Assembly: GCA_003255025.1 (NCBI GenBank)
Contig: QANY01007891.1
Coordinates: 1,332,558-1,396,557, forward strand
Origin: Datisca glomerata
Lineage: Eukaryota; Streptophyta; Magnoliopsida; Cucurbitales; Datiscaceae
Reading direction: 5' to 3'
DNA length: 64,000 nt
Both the position numbers and the translations under genes were made by a program. This document shows positions 12,590 to 25,396 of this stretch, piece after piece. Numbering within the stretch: position 1 is the stretch's first letter; every line of letters starts with the position of its first letter. The notes under the pieces are model-generated. The model saw only the letters and a program-made list of their open reading frames with translations, had not been told where the DNA came from and ran no database searches.

Positions 12590-13834
12590 TAAAATATACA
12601 TCTTTGTGGACAATGAAAAGACGGTTGAAATTGAGGCATTAGCAAATTTTAGATTATTATTGAAGACTGGATTCTATTTGAATCATAATGAAACATTTCT
12701 AATACCGTCTTTTAAACAGAATTTGATTTCTGTTAATGTTTTGGGCAAATCTGGTTATGTTTGTTCTTTTGGAGACAGAAAATTTGGTTTGTTTCGTGAT
12801 TCAAATTTGGTTGGTTCCATTTTTTATCAGGTCTCGATAATCTTTATTTACATGATACAATTGCTTCTTTTAATGAAGTCATGTAATTAAGTACACAAGG
12901 TACTAAAAGAAACTTAACCAGTGAGAATTCAATTGTGTTATGGCACAAGAGATTAAGTCATATCCCTAGACAGAGAATAGAGAGACTTGTGTCAGACGAA
13001 GATCTCAGTCCCTTAGATTTCACAAATTTTGATGTTTGTGTTAATTGTATAAAGGGTAAACAAAATGATAAAATGAGATTTGAAGTCAACAGGACTCGGG
13101 ACGTCTTAGAACTTATACATACAGATATTGGTGGGCCATTCCCTTCGGCTGCTTGGAATGGTCAATAATATTTTATAACGTTTATAGATGATTTTTCTAG
13201 ATATGGCTACATATATCTCATCCATGAAAAGTCACAGTCATTTAACGTATTCAAAAGTTTTAAGGCTGAAGTTGAGAACCAACTCAACAAAAAGATCAAA
13301 AGCGTCATATCTGATTGTGGTGGTGAATACTATGGCAGATATGAGGGTTCATGTGAACAACGTCCAGGACCGTTTGCTAAATTCCTAGAGGAATGCGGTA
13401 TCGTCCTACAGTACATTATGCCAGGTTCTCCTACTACTAATGGTGTTGTTGAGAGACGAAACAGAATGTTTAAGGACATGGTTAAGAGTATGATCACTCA
13501 TTCTACTTGACCAAAATCACTCTGGGGTGAAGCACTTAAGGCTGCAGCATATATCCTTAACAGAGTTCCAACTAAAGTGACTGCTAAAACCCCATATGAG
13601 CTTTGGACTGACAAGAAACCTAGTCTAAATCATTTGCACGGTTGAGGATGTCCAGTTGAGGCAAGGCCTTATAAGCCTAATGAAAAGAAACTGGACTTAC
13701 GGATGGTGAGTTATTATTTTGGTAGATACTCTAAAAGTTCCAGGGTGGTACAAGTTTTATGATCGTATAACTAGGTCGATTTTTGAGATGGGAAATGCCC
13801 GGTTCTTTGAGGATGCCAAGTTTACGGGGGAGAT
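12590..13834 (+). pseudogene. Protease remainder, GAG-pre-integrase and integrase of outer Copia
   Basis: The first part reads KIYIFVDNEKTVEIEA and LIPSFKQNLISVNVLGKSGY, completing the protease. GAG-pre-integrase follows (LWHKRLSHIPRQRIERLV, then CVNCIKGKQ). The integrase core shows the acidic residues in HTDIGGPF, SDCGGEYYG and GVVERRN. Integrase C-terminal motifs YKPNEKKLDLR and RGYKFYD are also visible. It is interrupted by stops near 12888, 13168 and 13510. The frame ends inside FFEDAKFTG where the hAT target duplication begins and resumes at 25389. Confidence 0.88.
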
Positions 13835-13947
13835 TAGAGATGGAAAGTGGGTCGGTTTGGCCCGTGAAACCGGCAGAACAGGTTCATTAAATCTTGAATT
13901 GGCCCGGCGCGGTTATGAACAGTGTCGGGTCAGTAGATGCTTGCGGG

Positions 13948-15636
13948 TGCTGGTCGTCACGACACGTGCGCTGCGAAAGCATGGAGGCGCGAGGCCTTTT
14001 AAAAAATTAAACTTTTAATAAAATGAATCTTCTAATAAAACAAAACTTGCGCAACGCCACGATAACCAAATAAATTTTTTATTGAAAACTCATTTTCAAT
14101 CAGTTAGGATCCATTTTATACTTATAAATTAAATCTACAACATACAAGGTTGGGAATCATATACCTCTTGTAGTCTATATCAGGTGTCCTTGTAAAAACT
14201 GATCAATCCTCTATTCACACAAAATCGTTCCAACGATCAGTAGACTCTGAGATCCACACCAAGATCTTTCAAGTCAATCCTCAACGTACTAGAAAGTGTG
14301 TGGGTACGTAAAATATTACAAGACACTTTTTTACTATCTCTAGATGTTCTCAAGACATGAGATCTAGAGATTTATTAAGAATGACTTTAGTGAGACGATT
14401 TTCTAAAAGAACGTGATGATTATTTTTTTTAGAGATATGATTAATGTTTAATCACAAAAGAAAATCTCTCTAACAACAATTGTATTCTTAATTCAACTCT
14501 TGATTGACGAACGGATGATCTGATCAACTGATTCTATCCTTTTCTTTCAACCACCAAGGCCATTAGAATAATATCTGTATATATTCTAGATAATGGCGCA
14601 TCAGATTTTTAGAGATAAACTGAAAAAATATTTAATTAAAAATTTAGCAATTGCAGTGGGATCATGGACCTATAATTCTAAGCTCTCATAAACCAAATTA
14701 TTAATTAAACTCTTTAATTAAATAATCATATTTATTAATTCTATATTATTCCACTATAAATATGAAATTGCACTCTTAGAGATTATAGAATGTAGTTACA
14801 AAGATATTCTCATGTAATCCACTGACATAATCATTTCATATAATTTTATCTTCCAATTATAGGTTTGTAAATTAGGACTGGTCAAAACTATCATTTTACC
14901 CTTCTAATTGCCTTTTAATCCTGAAGTACCATTAATCCACTAGTGAATGGCTAATTTATAATTTTATTATAAATTTGAGCTCAATTATCATTCAATTCCA
15001 GAATTAACACGTAAGAGAACCAATATATGATCCGTTAGGAAAGCTTAGATTTCAAATCTTGTAAGATCATGTCCCAAGCCATCCACATCACTAAATCTCC
15101 AAAATAAAACTCACTAGCCTGATTAAAAAATAGACCTTAACGAGTGAATCAAAAAATTCAGCAGACATGCATGGGAGTTCATGACTACTCACTATTCAAA
15201 CTGATCTGCATATGATCATCAAATTGATGTGTATTAAATTTTATGATAAACGGCACGTTAATAAAGATATTAATGAACATCGGTCTTGTCATATATAATC
15301 TTTATTATATAAAATGTCTTACTAAGAATGTCTATCCACATCAATGTTCCAGATCTAGATCACACGCATTCATAATACTTAGTGAATCGTCCTAGCAGTC
15401 ATTCATTAAAAGTTTCATACTTTAATTTGTTACTGACAATTTTATTCATTATCTATGATCTTAATCATCTCTTACTAATATATGATTATAGTCTCATTAA
15501 TTAATATGAAATTTTTAGATACTTATATAAATTATTCAACAATAATTTAAAATAACAATTATAAGAAAAATATAATCATCTTTAAATTTCATATCAACAT
15601 GTCAATACACATGTGTTAAGGGCATAACCCTCAACA
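13948..15636 (-). repeat. 3' LTR of element B
   Basis: On the - strand it starts TGTTGAGGG at 15636 and ends near GACGACCAGCA. It is similar to 21664-24277. A segment of roughly half a kilobase, present between about 22790 and 23320 of the other LTR, is missing here at about 14650. Confidence 0.87.
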
Positions 15637-15650
15637 ATCTCTCATTTGCC

Positions 15651-17353
15651 CTAAAGCAAATGTGGCATCTCTCTTAATCTCACATTACGCATGTGACCCT
15701 CAAATGACTTCGCAGGAAGTGTCTTTGTAAAAGGATCAGCCAGGTTTTGTTCCGATGTTATCTTCATAACATTCACATCCCTTCGATGCGCGATCTCTAT
15801 TTCAAGATGATATTTGTTCTCTATGTGCTTGCCCCTCTTGTGACTCCTCAGTTCCTTGGAATTTGCTACCGCCATATTGTTATCACAGTATAGGATTAGT
15901 GGCTTGTCCATATCTGGAACTACTTCTAGATCAGAATAAAACTTTCTGAGTCATACCGCTTCTTTCGCAGCTTCACAAGCCCTATATATTCAGCTTTCAT
16001 AGTAAAATCTACAATGCTAGATTGTTTAATACTTCTCCAGACTACAGCTCATCCACCTAAGGTGAATACTGATCCAGATGTCGACTTTTGACTGTCGTTG
16101 TGTGATTGAAAATCAGTATCAGTATATCTAGTGGGGTTCAGGTTTCCACCTGAATAAACAAGCATATAGTTTTTCGTTCTCCTAAGATACTTGAGAACTT
16201 GCTTTACTATAATCTAGTGTTCCAAACCTGAATTCGATTGATAATGATTGTTCCCACTGATACTTGAGAATTTGCTTTACTATAATCTAGTGTTCCAAAC
16301 CTGAATTCGATTGATAATTAATGTTCCCACTGCATAACAGATGTTCAAACTCGTACACAACATGGCATACATGAGACTTTCAACTGCTGAAACATAGAGA
16401 ACCTTTCTCATATCCTCTTCCTCCTGATGTGTCTTATGGCATTAGTCCTTGGAGAGGACAATTCCACGTCTAGTCGATTGTTGACCTTTCTTGAAATTCT
16501 TCATAGAGAATTTCTCTAACACCTTATCAATATAAGATGCCTGAAAAAGTGCCAAGAACTTCTTCTTTCTATCCCTTAGGATTTGGATGCCTAGAACATA
16601 GCTCGCTTCTCCCAAATCTTTAATTTGAAATTTCTTAGCTAACCACTTCTTTACTTTTGACAAAGTTTTTACATCATTCTCAATGAGTAAAATATCATCA
16701 ACATAAAGAACTAAGAAAGCCACTAACTTATCTTTAGTGTATTTATAAACACAGGTTTTGTCAACATTTTTCTCGAAGTCATAAGACTTTATAATCTCAT
16801 CAAAGGTAAGATTTCAAGATCTAGATGCTTGCTTTAATCCATAAATGGATTTACGCAACTTGCATACTTTCTAATCTTACCCCATTTGAACGAACCCTTC
16901 TGGTTGCATCATATAGATGTTTTCTTCAAGAGAATCATTTAGAAAAGTTATCTTGACATCCATTTGTCATATCTCATAGTCAATACTAGCGGTTATGGAC
17001 AAAAGGATGCGAATGGATTTTAGCATGGCCACAAGAGAGAATGTCTCTTCATAATCGACTCTCTCCCTTTATGTATAGCCATTGGCTACTAACTGTGCCT
17101 TGAAAGTCTCTACTTTTCTATTTGCACCTCTTTTCTTCTTGAAGATCCATTTACATCCAATCGGTCTAACATCTCCAGATGGATCTACAAATTCCCAGAC
17201 GGAATTGAACTTCTTAGATTCCACGTCTTGTTTCATGGCATCTTGCCATTTCTCATTTTTAGGATCGTCCTTATTAATGTCTGACAATAGGACATGTGCC
17301 TCTAGTTCGTAGCAAACTGGTTGTATCATAACCCTTCCACTACAACATTGCAC
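15651..17353 (-). pseudogene. Reverse transcriptase and RNase H of element B
   Basis: Starting from the right, the - strand reads RT N-terminal NSVWEFVDPSGDVRPIGCKW (from about 17230). The catalytic LYVDDILLI follows at about 16700. KDLGEASYVLGIQILRD is at about 16600, and RNase H shows LILYCDNNMAVANSKE at about 15900-15850. LADPFTKTLPAKSFEGH is at 15740-15680. YVDD is intact here, unlike element A. Stops and frame changes, including one between 17069 and 16900, break the polyprotein. Confidence 0.88.
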
Positions 17354-18788
17354 CGGGGTTTCCTTTACATGAACTATGGTTTCTATGGTTTATCATTTAT
17401 CAGTAGAAATTGAAGGTGGTCTCATTTCATCAGTCGATAATTTCTCGAGAACTACTTTACTACGAGGTTTGTAGTTTTACATATAGTCATGCTCAAGAAA
17501 GGTTAGGTTTGTCGATACAAACTCCTTTTGATCATTGTGAATATAAAAGTAACCACATCTAAGCTCTAGAGAATAGCCAATGAATATGCGTACCTCAGAC
17601 CTTGAGTCTAACTTTCTGGTCTTAGGTCTAAGAACATTATCTGGACACCCCTATATATGAAAATGACGCGAACTAGGTTTAGAGCTATTCCATAACTCTA
17701 AATGTGTCTTGCTTACAGACTTAGAGGGCACTACATTTAAAATATAAGTTGTTGTATGTAGTGCATATCCCAAAAATGTAAGTGACAATGATGAGTAGCT
17801 TAACATCGACCTAACCATATCCAATAAGGTTCAGATTCTCCTCTCTGCAACACCATTTTGTTGTGGTGTTCCAGGTGCTATGAGTTGGAATATGATTCCA
17901 CACTTCAGCAAATAATCTTTGAATTCTAAATCCAAGTATTCACCACCTTGATCTGATCAAAGGATTTTCAATGATTTACCTAATTGCTTTTTAGCTTCAG
18001 CCTTGAAGACTTTGAACTTTCCAAAAGTTTCTGACTTTCGATGCATTATGTAACTATAACCATATCTTCAGTAGTCGTCAATGAAAGTGACAAAATACTC
18101 ATACCCACCTCTATCTTGTAAATTGATTGATCCAGAGACATCACTATGTACTAACTCAAGTCGTTCCTTAGCTCTTTTGGCCATTTCCTGTGAAAGGTCT
18201 CTTGGTCATTTTACCCTCTAGACAGGATTCACAAATAAGAAGAGTTTCAACTTTTAGCTCTCTCAAAGCAGCATGCTTTGTTAACTTGTTTAACCTATCT
18301 AGATTAATATGTCGCAACCTAAGATGACATAAATATGTGTTATCATCATGAGAAACTCTTTGTCATTTGTTATTTTTAAGTTTTACTATTTTAAATAATT
18401 CAGAATTGTTGAATGTGTGTTCAGTTGGTTTTAGCATATACAATGTATTTATAATTTTAGCATGAAAGATATCGAATCCATTCTTAAAAATAATAAACTC
18501 TTTATTAATGAAAGAAATTTTGAATAACTGTTCTTGAAAAAATGAAAGAGAAATCAATTTTTTTGAAAAACTAGGAATATAATAAACATCATTCAAAACT
18601 AAGTAATTATATCCAAAAAGTAAACGGATTGTTCCTAATGCTTTAGCTGACACGAGCGCACCACTACCAACTCTTAAAATGACCTCGCCATCAGCCAGCT
18701 CCCTTGACGAATCAAGCATCTGCAAAGAAGAACATACATGGTTAGTGGCTCCTGAATTAAGTATCCAGGATGACAAATCATATTTCAC
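17353..18788 (-). pseudogene. Protease and integrase of element B
   Basis: Protease is best preserved at 18788-18363: SSWILNSGATNHVCSS (the usual catalytic D has become N) then GYNYLVLNDVYYIPSFSKKL. Downstream on the - strand are GAG-pre-integrase HLRLRHINLDRLNKL and the CESCLEGKMTKRPF zinc-binding tail (about 18330-18190). Integrase core fragments run to about 17640. All are interrupted by stops. The Asp-to-Asn change alone would disable the protease. Confidence 0.82.
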
Positions 18789-18789
18789 T

Positions 18790-19665
18790 AAACAAGCTTC
18801 AAGTACAAGTAAATCATATTTACCTTTCTTTTTCAGCTCAGAGAGATACTTGTTAGAGTTTCTCTTCCAATGACCTTCAACCCGACAATGGAAACACTTT
18901 CCTTTGGGATTGTTGTCTTTCTTGTTCTTCTTGGCTTTTGATGATGTCTTGGCTTTCTTTACTCTTTTGTTCTTACTTTTGTCCTTACCATTGTTCTTCT
19001 TCCTTTTCTTATTCTTAACAATATTGGAAGAAGGCTTTTACTCGACAACATTTGCCTCGCCCTCTTTGGTCATTCTAAGATTGAGTGATTCAAAAGTCTG
19101 TAGTTCATTCAACAATTAGGTCATGTTGAATTACAACTTGTTGATAATATAGTTGGTCATGAACGCAGAAAAAGCTGGTGTGAGCGACTCTAGTATGATG
19201 CTAACTTGAGTCCGTTCATCAATGGTCACCCCATGTACTTCTGCCTCGTGCATTATGGTGATCATGTTCAAAATATGTTCTCAAATAGAAGTACCCTTCC
19301 TCATCTTAATTGTCATATAGCTCCTAGTGGCCTCATGATGACTTTGATCGGACTGCTGCCCAAACATTGCCTATAAAGATTCCATAATCTCATAGGCAAT
19401 CTCCACGCTTTCATGTTTGGTTCTCAGAACATCATTCATGCTCACAAGCATGTAGCACTTCGCCTTGTTGCTTGATATGATCCAAGCATCATATTTATCC
19501 CTAACATTCTTAGAGGTGTTGCAGCGGCTCCTCAGGATACTCCTCAGTAAGAACGAATTTATGGCTCTCACAAATCAATATTAAGTTTATATTTGATTTC
19601 CAACGTACGAAATTATCACCATTCAATTTTTCAAGAGCGAATAAAGTAGTAACTTGATTGCCCAT
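18790..19665 (-). pseudogene. Gag of element B
   Basis: On the - strand it begins MGNQVTTLFALEKLNGDNF at 19665, a typical Copia gag opening that targets the W..W fold (FVRWKSNINLIL). The reading breaks soon after. The C-terminal basic region (KKRKKNNGKDKSKNKRVKKA) and a zinc knuckle CFHCRVEGHWKRNSNKYL follow. The knuckle's fourth ligand position holds Ser instead of the expected Cys. Several stops are present. Confidence 0.82.
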
Positions 19666-21649
19666 AATAGACATAATATTGATAACTCAAATTTAAAACA
19701 GTGATTCAATATAATTGATAAATATCTAGAATTCAAAAGGTAAACGTGATGCATGAATGCAATCATAATAAACACATTAATTTAGCATTTACTAATCAAT
19801 GATTAATGTCTCACCTTAGGGTGTGTCAGATTAATCTCAGACTGTCTATGAGACATTCTCATCCTTATTAATTAAAACTTAAAATATCTCATTTTTCTCT
19901 TTTATCAATAAGGTTTGCTTGTTCGGTCAAGTCACAACTATCCACATGAAAGTTTAATTGTGACTCTGTGAGTGTCACTCATCATTTCAGATTTCATGAC
20001 TTCATTTAGAATATATTACCTTAGGGTCGGTCAAAACTAAACTATAACACTTCCTCATATCTTCTTAAAAAGTCCAACCTTGGTATTGGTACAGCTCGAA
20101 ACCATCCTTAAGGGGATGAAAACAAAGTCATCTCGAGGCCCTCACTGCACCTCACGGTGTTGTACTAATGATGGAGATTGTAAGTTACATTGACATGTCA
20201 AACTTCTCCACTCACTATTTTAGGACAATGTGATTCTATTTTAACTAAACAATTAATTCCAAATTAATTATCAATTAATCCAATCTCATTGGTCTAAGCT
20301 CATTTAACTTTCTGAAGCGCCTAAATCATAATTAGGTGAAATTAGATTAATTAATTAATTATATTCATCAAACTTTAATAAAACTCTTTTACTAATGTCG
20401 GTTAACCTAAAGGTTATTATAGCCTTTAGTGCAGTCTGATTACCAAGTTTTAACTAGTTAAAACCTAGCAGTTTACATGCAATTGATTTCATAAAACAAT
20501 ACATATAAACATCTTAGGACAATCCTAATAAATCATGTTTCTACATATGAGATGCATGATTAAATAAGACTATGTGGGATTTTCATGTGTGGCATGTGAT
20601 CGACTAATGCATGGACATGTTATCAAACATAACAATTAAACAATTATTTAATAATTAAATAAAATAATAATGGATCGAATGAATATTGGGTATTTCTAAA
20701 TTACAACCCTTGAAATAAAAAAATAAAATTACAAAGCAGGCTTCAGGAATACATATTTCCCAAATATTGTCTCCTCCTCCTGATGTTCATCTTCATAATC
20801 TTCATGCTTTGAACAAAACTCTTTTTAATTAGAATAACTATTTTTCTTAATTAAAATAATTTCTATAATTATCTCATTTAATATAGTTGACTTTGATTTA
20901 GACAAATAAACACGTTATTTGATTTGGTCAACCTCAATCAAACTATTAAATTTTAATTTCTATAAAATCAAAAATTAATAATTAATTTTAAAATTATATT
21001 AGTTTTAAAATATAAATGGATAATTAAAAGAGTTTGGGTTTTAATGAAACACTTAGGTGATAGAGTTGGTTGCATGGTTTGTAGGAAACTTTCCTAAAAC
21101 ATGACAATAGTTGTCACTGACGATAGGACTCTCCGATCGCCGCCCATCACCACCATTGTCTGTCTCACTGCGGCAGCCGCCTACCATGCCAGACAGCCAC
21201 TGTTCACCGCCGGTACAGTATCGCCGGCATTGTTCACATCCACCGGAACAGTAAATTTCCAGTGCAAACAGTGTTTCAGCAGATGAGCAGTAGTGTTTTT
21301 GCGGGAGAATAGTGCTTTCGTGGATGAACAGTATTTTCGTGGATGAATAGTATTTTTGTGTGAACAGTAAATTTCTGCCGTTCGTCTCGTACATTCTTCG
21401 TCTTCTCGCTTTCAGAATAATTACAATAATATTCAAAATAAAATTAAAAAAACTCCTACGTCTCAATTCGGCTTTCGAAGATCTAGGAAAAATTAAATAA
21501 AGCTTAACTCAATAATCACCATAAAATTAACGATTCATTATTTTCCATACATTCAAAAAATATAATCATCCATCATCATACATATATCACATTATATGAA
21601 TAATGTAAGAAAACTCACATATGATTTAACATATAAATATATAAAGATC
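19666..21649 (-). other. Untranslated leader of element B
   Basis: About 2 kb between the primer site and gag on the - strand. It is AT-rich with a GC-richer part near 21100-21300. The leader of element A (7826-8695) matches its primer-proximal half, to about 20700. The open frame at 21053-21466 is not conserved in A and is not considered a gene. Confidence 0.65.
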
Positions 21650-21661
21650 GCTCTGATATCA
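21650..21661 (-). other. Primer-binding site of element B
   Basis: On the - strand TGATATCAGAGC, one mismatch from the Met-tRNA primer site. It lies two bases from the LTR boundary at 21664. Confidence 0.85.
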
Positions 21662-21663
21662 CT

Positions 21664-24277
21664 TGCCGATCGTCACAACGCGTGCGCGGTGGAAGCGTGG
21701 AGGCCTGGGGCCTTTTAAAAAATTAAACTTTTAATAAAAAAATGAAGTTTTTTAATAAGACAAAACTTGTGCAACGCCACGATAACCAATAAAAAACTTT
21801 TATTGAAAACTCATTTTCAATCAGTCAAGATACATTATATATTTATAAGTTAAATCTAAGGCATACAAGGTTAAAAATCATATACCTCTTGTAGTCTATA
21901 TCAAATGTCCTTGCAAAAACCGATCGATCCTCCATTCCTACGAAATCGTTCCAATGATCAGTAGACTCCGAGATCTACACCAAGATCTTCGAAGTCAATC
22001 TCCAACGCACTAGGACGTGTGTGGACAAGTAGAATATTACAAGACATTTTTTTCTCTCTAGATGTTCTCAACACATGAAATCTAGATATTTATTAAGAAT
22101 TACTTTAGTAAGACGATGCTATAAAAGAACTTGATTATTATTCTTTAAGAGATTTGATTAACGTTTAATCACAGAAGAAAATCTTTCTGACATCAGTCGT
22201 GTTCTTAATTCAACTCTTGATTGATGAACTGATCAACTGATTCTCTCCTCTTCTTTCAACCACCTATTTCATTAGAATAATATCTGTATATATTCTAGCT
22301 AATGGCATGTTCAGCATCTTGGACTAGCCATCCCTTAGAAGGTATTGTTAAAAGATCATCAATTCCTAATGAAATGGATGTAGCAGTGGCTTGATGTAAC
22401 CCCAGAGTCTTTATTTGATCTAGGATGTGTGATGTATATGTCATTTCGAAATGGTCTATTAATTTGCTAATAAGTCGTTTAATGGCAGTTTCATCTATCA
22501 CTTTATTATGAAAGACCAGATCGGCCCGTTCCACCATAAGTACCTCCATATTTCGCTGAGTGGGGTTCGACAATAGGTTTGAGTCAATGATTGAAAAACT
22601 TCCTTTTCTCGATCTTGATTCGCGTAGAAATTCAGGAACTATGGTCCTAGTTGAACCGAAAAGACAAAAATGCATACCGGTGTCATAGAATTATTTAGCT
22701 TAGATACCATACGATTAGGTACCATATGAACAGGCCCGCCAAATGTATATCAAAGCATTTCTTTTTTTTATACTTTTTACTATTAGATAGTACCCATAAA
22801 GCTCATGAAACTCATGTAATATTTAATTGTAAAATTACCAATTATAGTGAGACTCACAACAATTGTGCACAACTATAGTGCCACATGGCATCACAGTAGT
22901 CCATATCAATTTCGGATACTCTATCAGTGATTTACATGTGGTAATTACTGTGAATTATATTTATTTTAATCAGATAATTATCTAAATATCAGTTTATTCA
23001 AAATTAACATATTTGATTATCCCTAACTTATCTGTTATTTCACAAATAACATATTTAGTTGATTTAAATTATTATCTAATAATAAATTAGTTATTCTGTC
23101 TCACTTATCGATAATTAAAAAAATCAATAATTATATATATATAATTTCCAAAAATTATATTTAAATATATAAATAATTCAATTAATTAATTCTTAATCAA
23201 TTAATCGCACATAATTATGTACTTATCCAGAATAAAAATTCATGTTACAAGTCAGTCATTTTCTCATGTCCTGAAATATTCACACCCTAGACAGCGTAGT
23301 ATAGAGGTGACTTGGCGAACATGGACCTCTAATACTAAGCTCCAATAAACTAAATTATTAATTAAACTTTTTAATTAAATAATTTTATTTAATAATTCCA
23401 TTATTATTTGACTATAAATATAGAATTACACTCTTAGAGATTATAGAATGTATTTACAGAGTATCTCATGTAGTCCACTGACATAATCATTTCATGTAAT
23501 TATGTTCTCCAATTCTTGGTTCGTAAATTAGAACTGATCAAAATTATCATTTTACCATTCTAATTACCTCTTGATCCTTAAGTACCATTAATCCACTAGC
23601 GAATGGATAATTTATAATCTTATTATAAATTTGGGCTCAATTACCATTCAGTTCCAGAATTAACACTTAAGGGAACCAACATACGATCCGTTAGGAAAGC
23701 TTAGATTCTAAATCTTGTAAGATCATGTCCCCATCCATCCACATCACTGAATCTACAAAATAAAAGTCACTAACCTAATTAACAAACAAACCTTAACGAG
23801 TGAATCAAAAGATCCAGCAGACATGCATAGGAGTTCATGACTACTCATGATTCAGATTGATCTACATATGATCATCGAATTGATGTGTATTAAATCTTTA
23901 TGATAAATGATACGTTAATAAAGATATTAAATCACGTAGGTCCTGTCATATATAATTTTATTATATAAAGTGCATTCACTAATATGTCTATCCACATTAA
24001 TGATCCGGATCTAAATCACACGCATTCATAATGTTTAATGAACCGTACTAGCAACCATTCATTAAAGATTTCGTACTTTAATATGTTATTGATAATTTTA
24101 TTCATTATCTATGATCTTAATCCTCTCGTACCAATACAAGATCATAGTCTCATTAATGAATATGAAATTTTTAGATATCTATATAAATTATTCAACAATA
24201 ATTTAAAAAAAATGTAATCCTCTTTAAATTTCATATCAAAATGTCAATACACATGCTTTGAGGGCATAACCACCAAA
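21664..24277 (-). repeat. 5' LTR of element B, with plastid insertion
   Basis: 2.6 kb instead of the family's ~2.1 kb, because a plastid fragment sits at about 22308-22740. The rest aligns with 13948-15636 and, in opposite orientation, with the LTRs of element A. The outer end (…CACCAAA) is a degraded form of the family terminus. Confidence 0.85.
22308..22740 (-). pseudogene. Nuclear plastid DNA (NUPT): rpoC1 end, spacer, rpoC2 start
   Basis: On the - strand the right edge encodes the end of plastid RNA polymerase subunit beta' (RACSYGT, stop). The rpoC1-rpoC2 spacer follows. The start of subunit beta'' (rpoC2) is then recognisable as [19 protein letters not shown] through [16 protein letters not shown]. 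It stops at 22308, where LTR sequence resumes. The rpoC2 frame is still open. Most apparent differences from the plastid sequence I know (for example G to E, A to T, R to K, V to I) fit C-to-T or G-to-A transitions. That is the pattern left by cytosine methylation in silenced nuclear DNA. It lacks a plastid context and cannot make a working subunit. Confidence 0.92.
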
Positions 24278-24673
24278 GTGAGCCGGGCACTTTGGCTATG
24301 TAGCTCGGCCCGGTCCGTGCCGAATATATGGCCTGGCCCGCGGGCATTAACCAGCCAGGCCCGTAAACCAATACTTTTTTATCTCAAAAAATTATTCATT
24401 GTTTATACGTTGAAGATTGAACATTTGTTCTCTCACTTGCTAAACAAACTCCTTACCACTAGACCAAGATAATTTTTGTGAAAACATTCTTTATATTAAA
24501 TTTTTATTGTCGTTCAATACATTTTGTCAAATTCTTTATAAATTATATTTTTGAGATAAATGTATTTAATTAAATATGGCGCTTGATCTATTATTGTATT
24601 GACATACGTGACCATTTTGGTCTTTCTATTTTGGTGGAAAGTAAATTGAACAAGTTATCCTATTCTTTCTATT

Positions 24674-24844
24674 ATGGCGCTTGATCTACTAACCCATTTG
24701 GTCTCTACAGTTGCACCGGAGTCTGCTTTTAGTGTAGGTGGACATGTAATTGAAGAAAGAAGATGTAGATTAGCTCCTTCCATTGTGGAAGCCCTCATTT
24801 GTGTTAAGGATTGGACAATGCCACCAAAAGAAAACAACAAGTAA
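24674..24844 (+). pseudogene. hAT transposase C-terminal dimerisation fragment
   Basis: The + strand reads LTHLVSTVAPESAFSVGG, then RRCRLAPSIVEALICVKDW and a stop. This is the hallmark C-terminal dimerisation motif (hATC) of plant hAT transposases, here about 55 residues. The catalytic domain is absent. It lies inside the hAT element defined at 13835-25388 and in the same orientation as that element's right end. Confidence 0.88.
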
Positions 24845-25396
24845 ACGGTATCATTCAGGATCTTCAAGATTTAGATGTAATGAACATGAACTATCGATTA
24901 GTTATTAATTATTTAGTATATTTTGAAATAATTGACATGTAATTTTTTAGATTGTTGTAAGTGAATGATAAATAGTAGGTGCCAACTTAGTTGGGATGTG
25001 CCTAATTTATAGTGATACAACTCTCAAATTTAATAAATAAAATAATAATTTTATGATACTTAGAGAGTTAGAGTCTCCATTGTTATTATTATTTTTTATA
25101 ATTATTTTATATTATGACAAATTTTTATATTGAGGTTGTAAGGTAATAAAAAAATTATCTAAGGTTTACAATATGACTTCTATTTAACTTAGTGATATTT
25201 ATATACATTTCATCTCTTCCCACCAAGGTTCAAATCTCCCTATCTACAAATTTCGAACAATTTAACATTTAATAATAAAACACTGTTCACGGGCCGGTCC
25301 GATTCAAATTAACCGGACTGGGCCGTTTCCAATGGTTCAATACGTGTCCGCCTATATTTCTCATGGGCCGGCCCGTTTTCGACCACTAGGGGAGAT

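Larger units (their letters stand above)
13948..24277 (-). mobile_element. Element B: Copia element with ~2.1 kb LTRs, minus strand
   Basis: A near-complete but dead relative of element A, inserted inside the hAT transposon. In + coordinates the 3' LTR is 13948-15636 and the interior 15637-21663. The 5' LTR is 21664-24277. The primer site is at 21650-21661. Gag, protease, integrase, RT and RNase H can all be found on the - strand in the normal Copia order. The left LTR lacks about 0.5 kb and the right LTR carries a 432-bp plastid insertion. Corrected for these, both match the ~2.1 kb LTR of element A. Possible but imperfect target copies are GCGGG (13943-13947) and GTGAG (24278-24282). Confidence 0.88.
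13835..25388 (+). mobile_element. Defective hAT transposon, split by element B
   Basis: Ends are defined by an 8-bp target duplication GGGGAGAT at 13827-13834 and 25389-25396. The terminal repeats are TAGAGATGGAAAGTGGGTCGG on the left and, reversed, TAGTGGTCGAAAACGGGCCGG on the right. GGCCCG-rich subterminal sequence follows on both sides, as is usual for plant hAT elements. Only 113 bp remain left of element B and about 1.1 kb right of it, so the transposon itself is ~1.2 kb and non-autonomous. It keeps a piece of the C-terminal dimerisation domain at 24674-24844. The outer Copia integrase frame reads through once the element and one target copy are removed. Confidence 0.9.

Noticed and set aside
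13719..14018. 99-residue + strand frame
   Set aside because: It reads from outer Copia integrase through the hAT end into the LTR of element B. It is a chance chimera across two insertion borders.
21053..21466. 137-residue minus-strand frame in element B leader
   Set aside because: Not conserved in element A, rich in CAGT-type low-complexity words, and without family resemblance.
22295..22675. 126-residue minus-strand frame resembling plastid rpoC2
   Set aside because: It is the open remainder of a plastid insertion. The first part is spacer sequence read as protein and the end runs into LTR. It is not a working gene.
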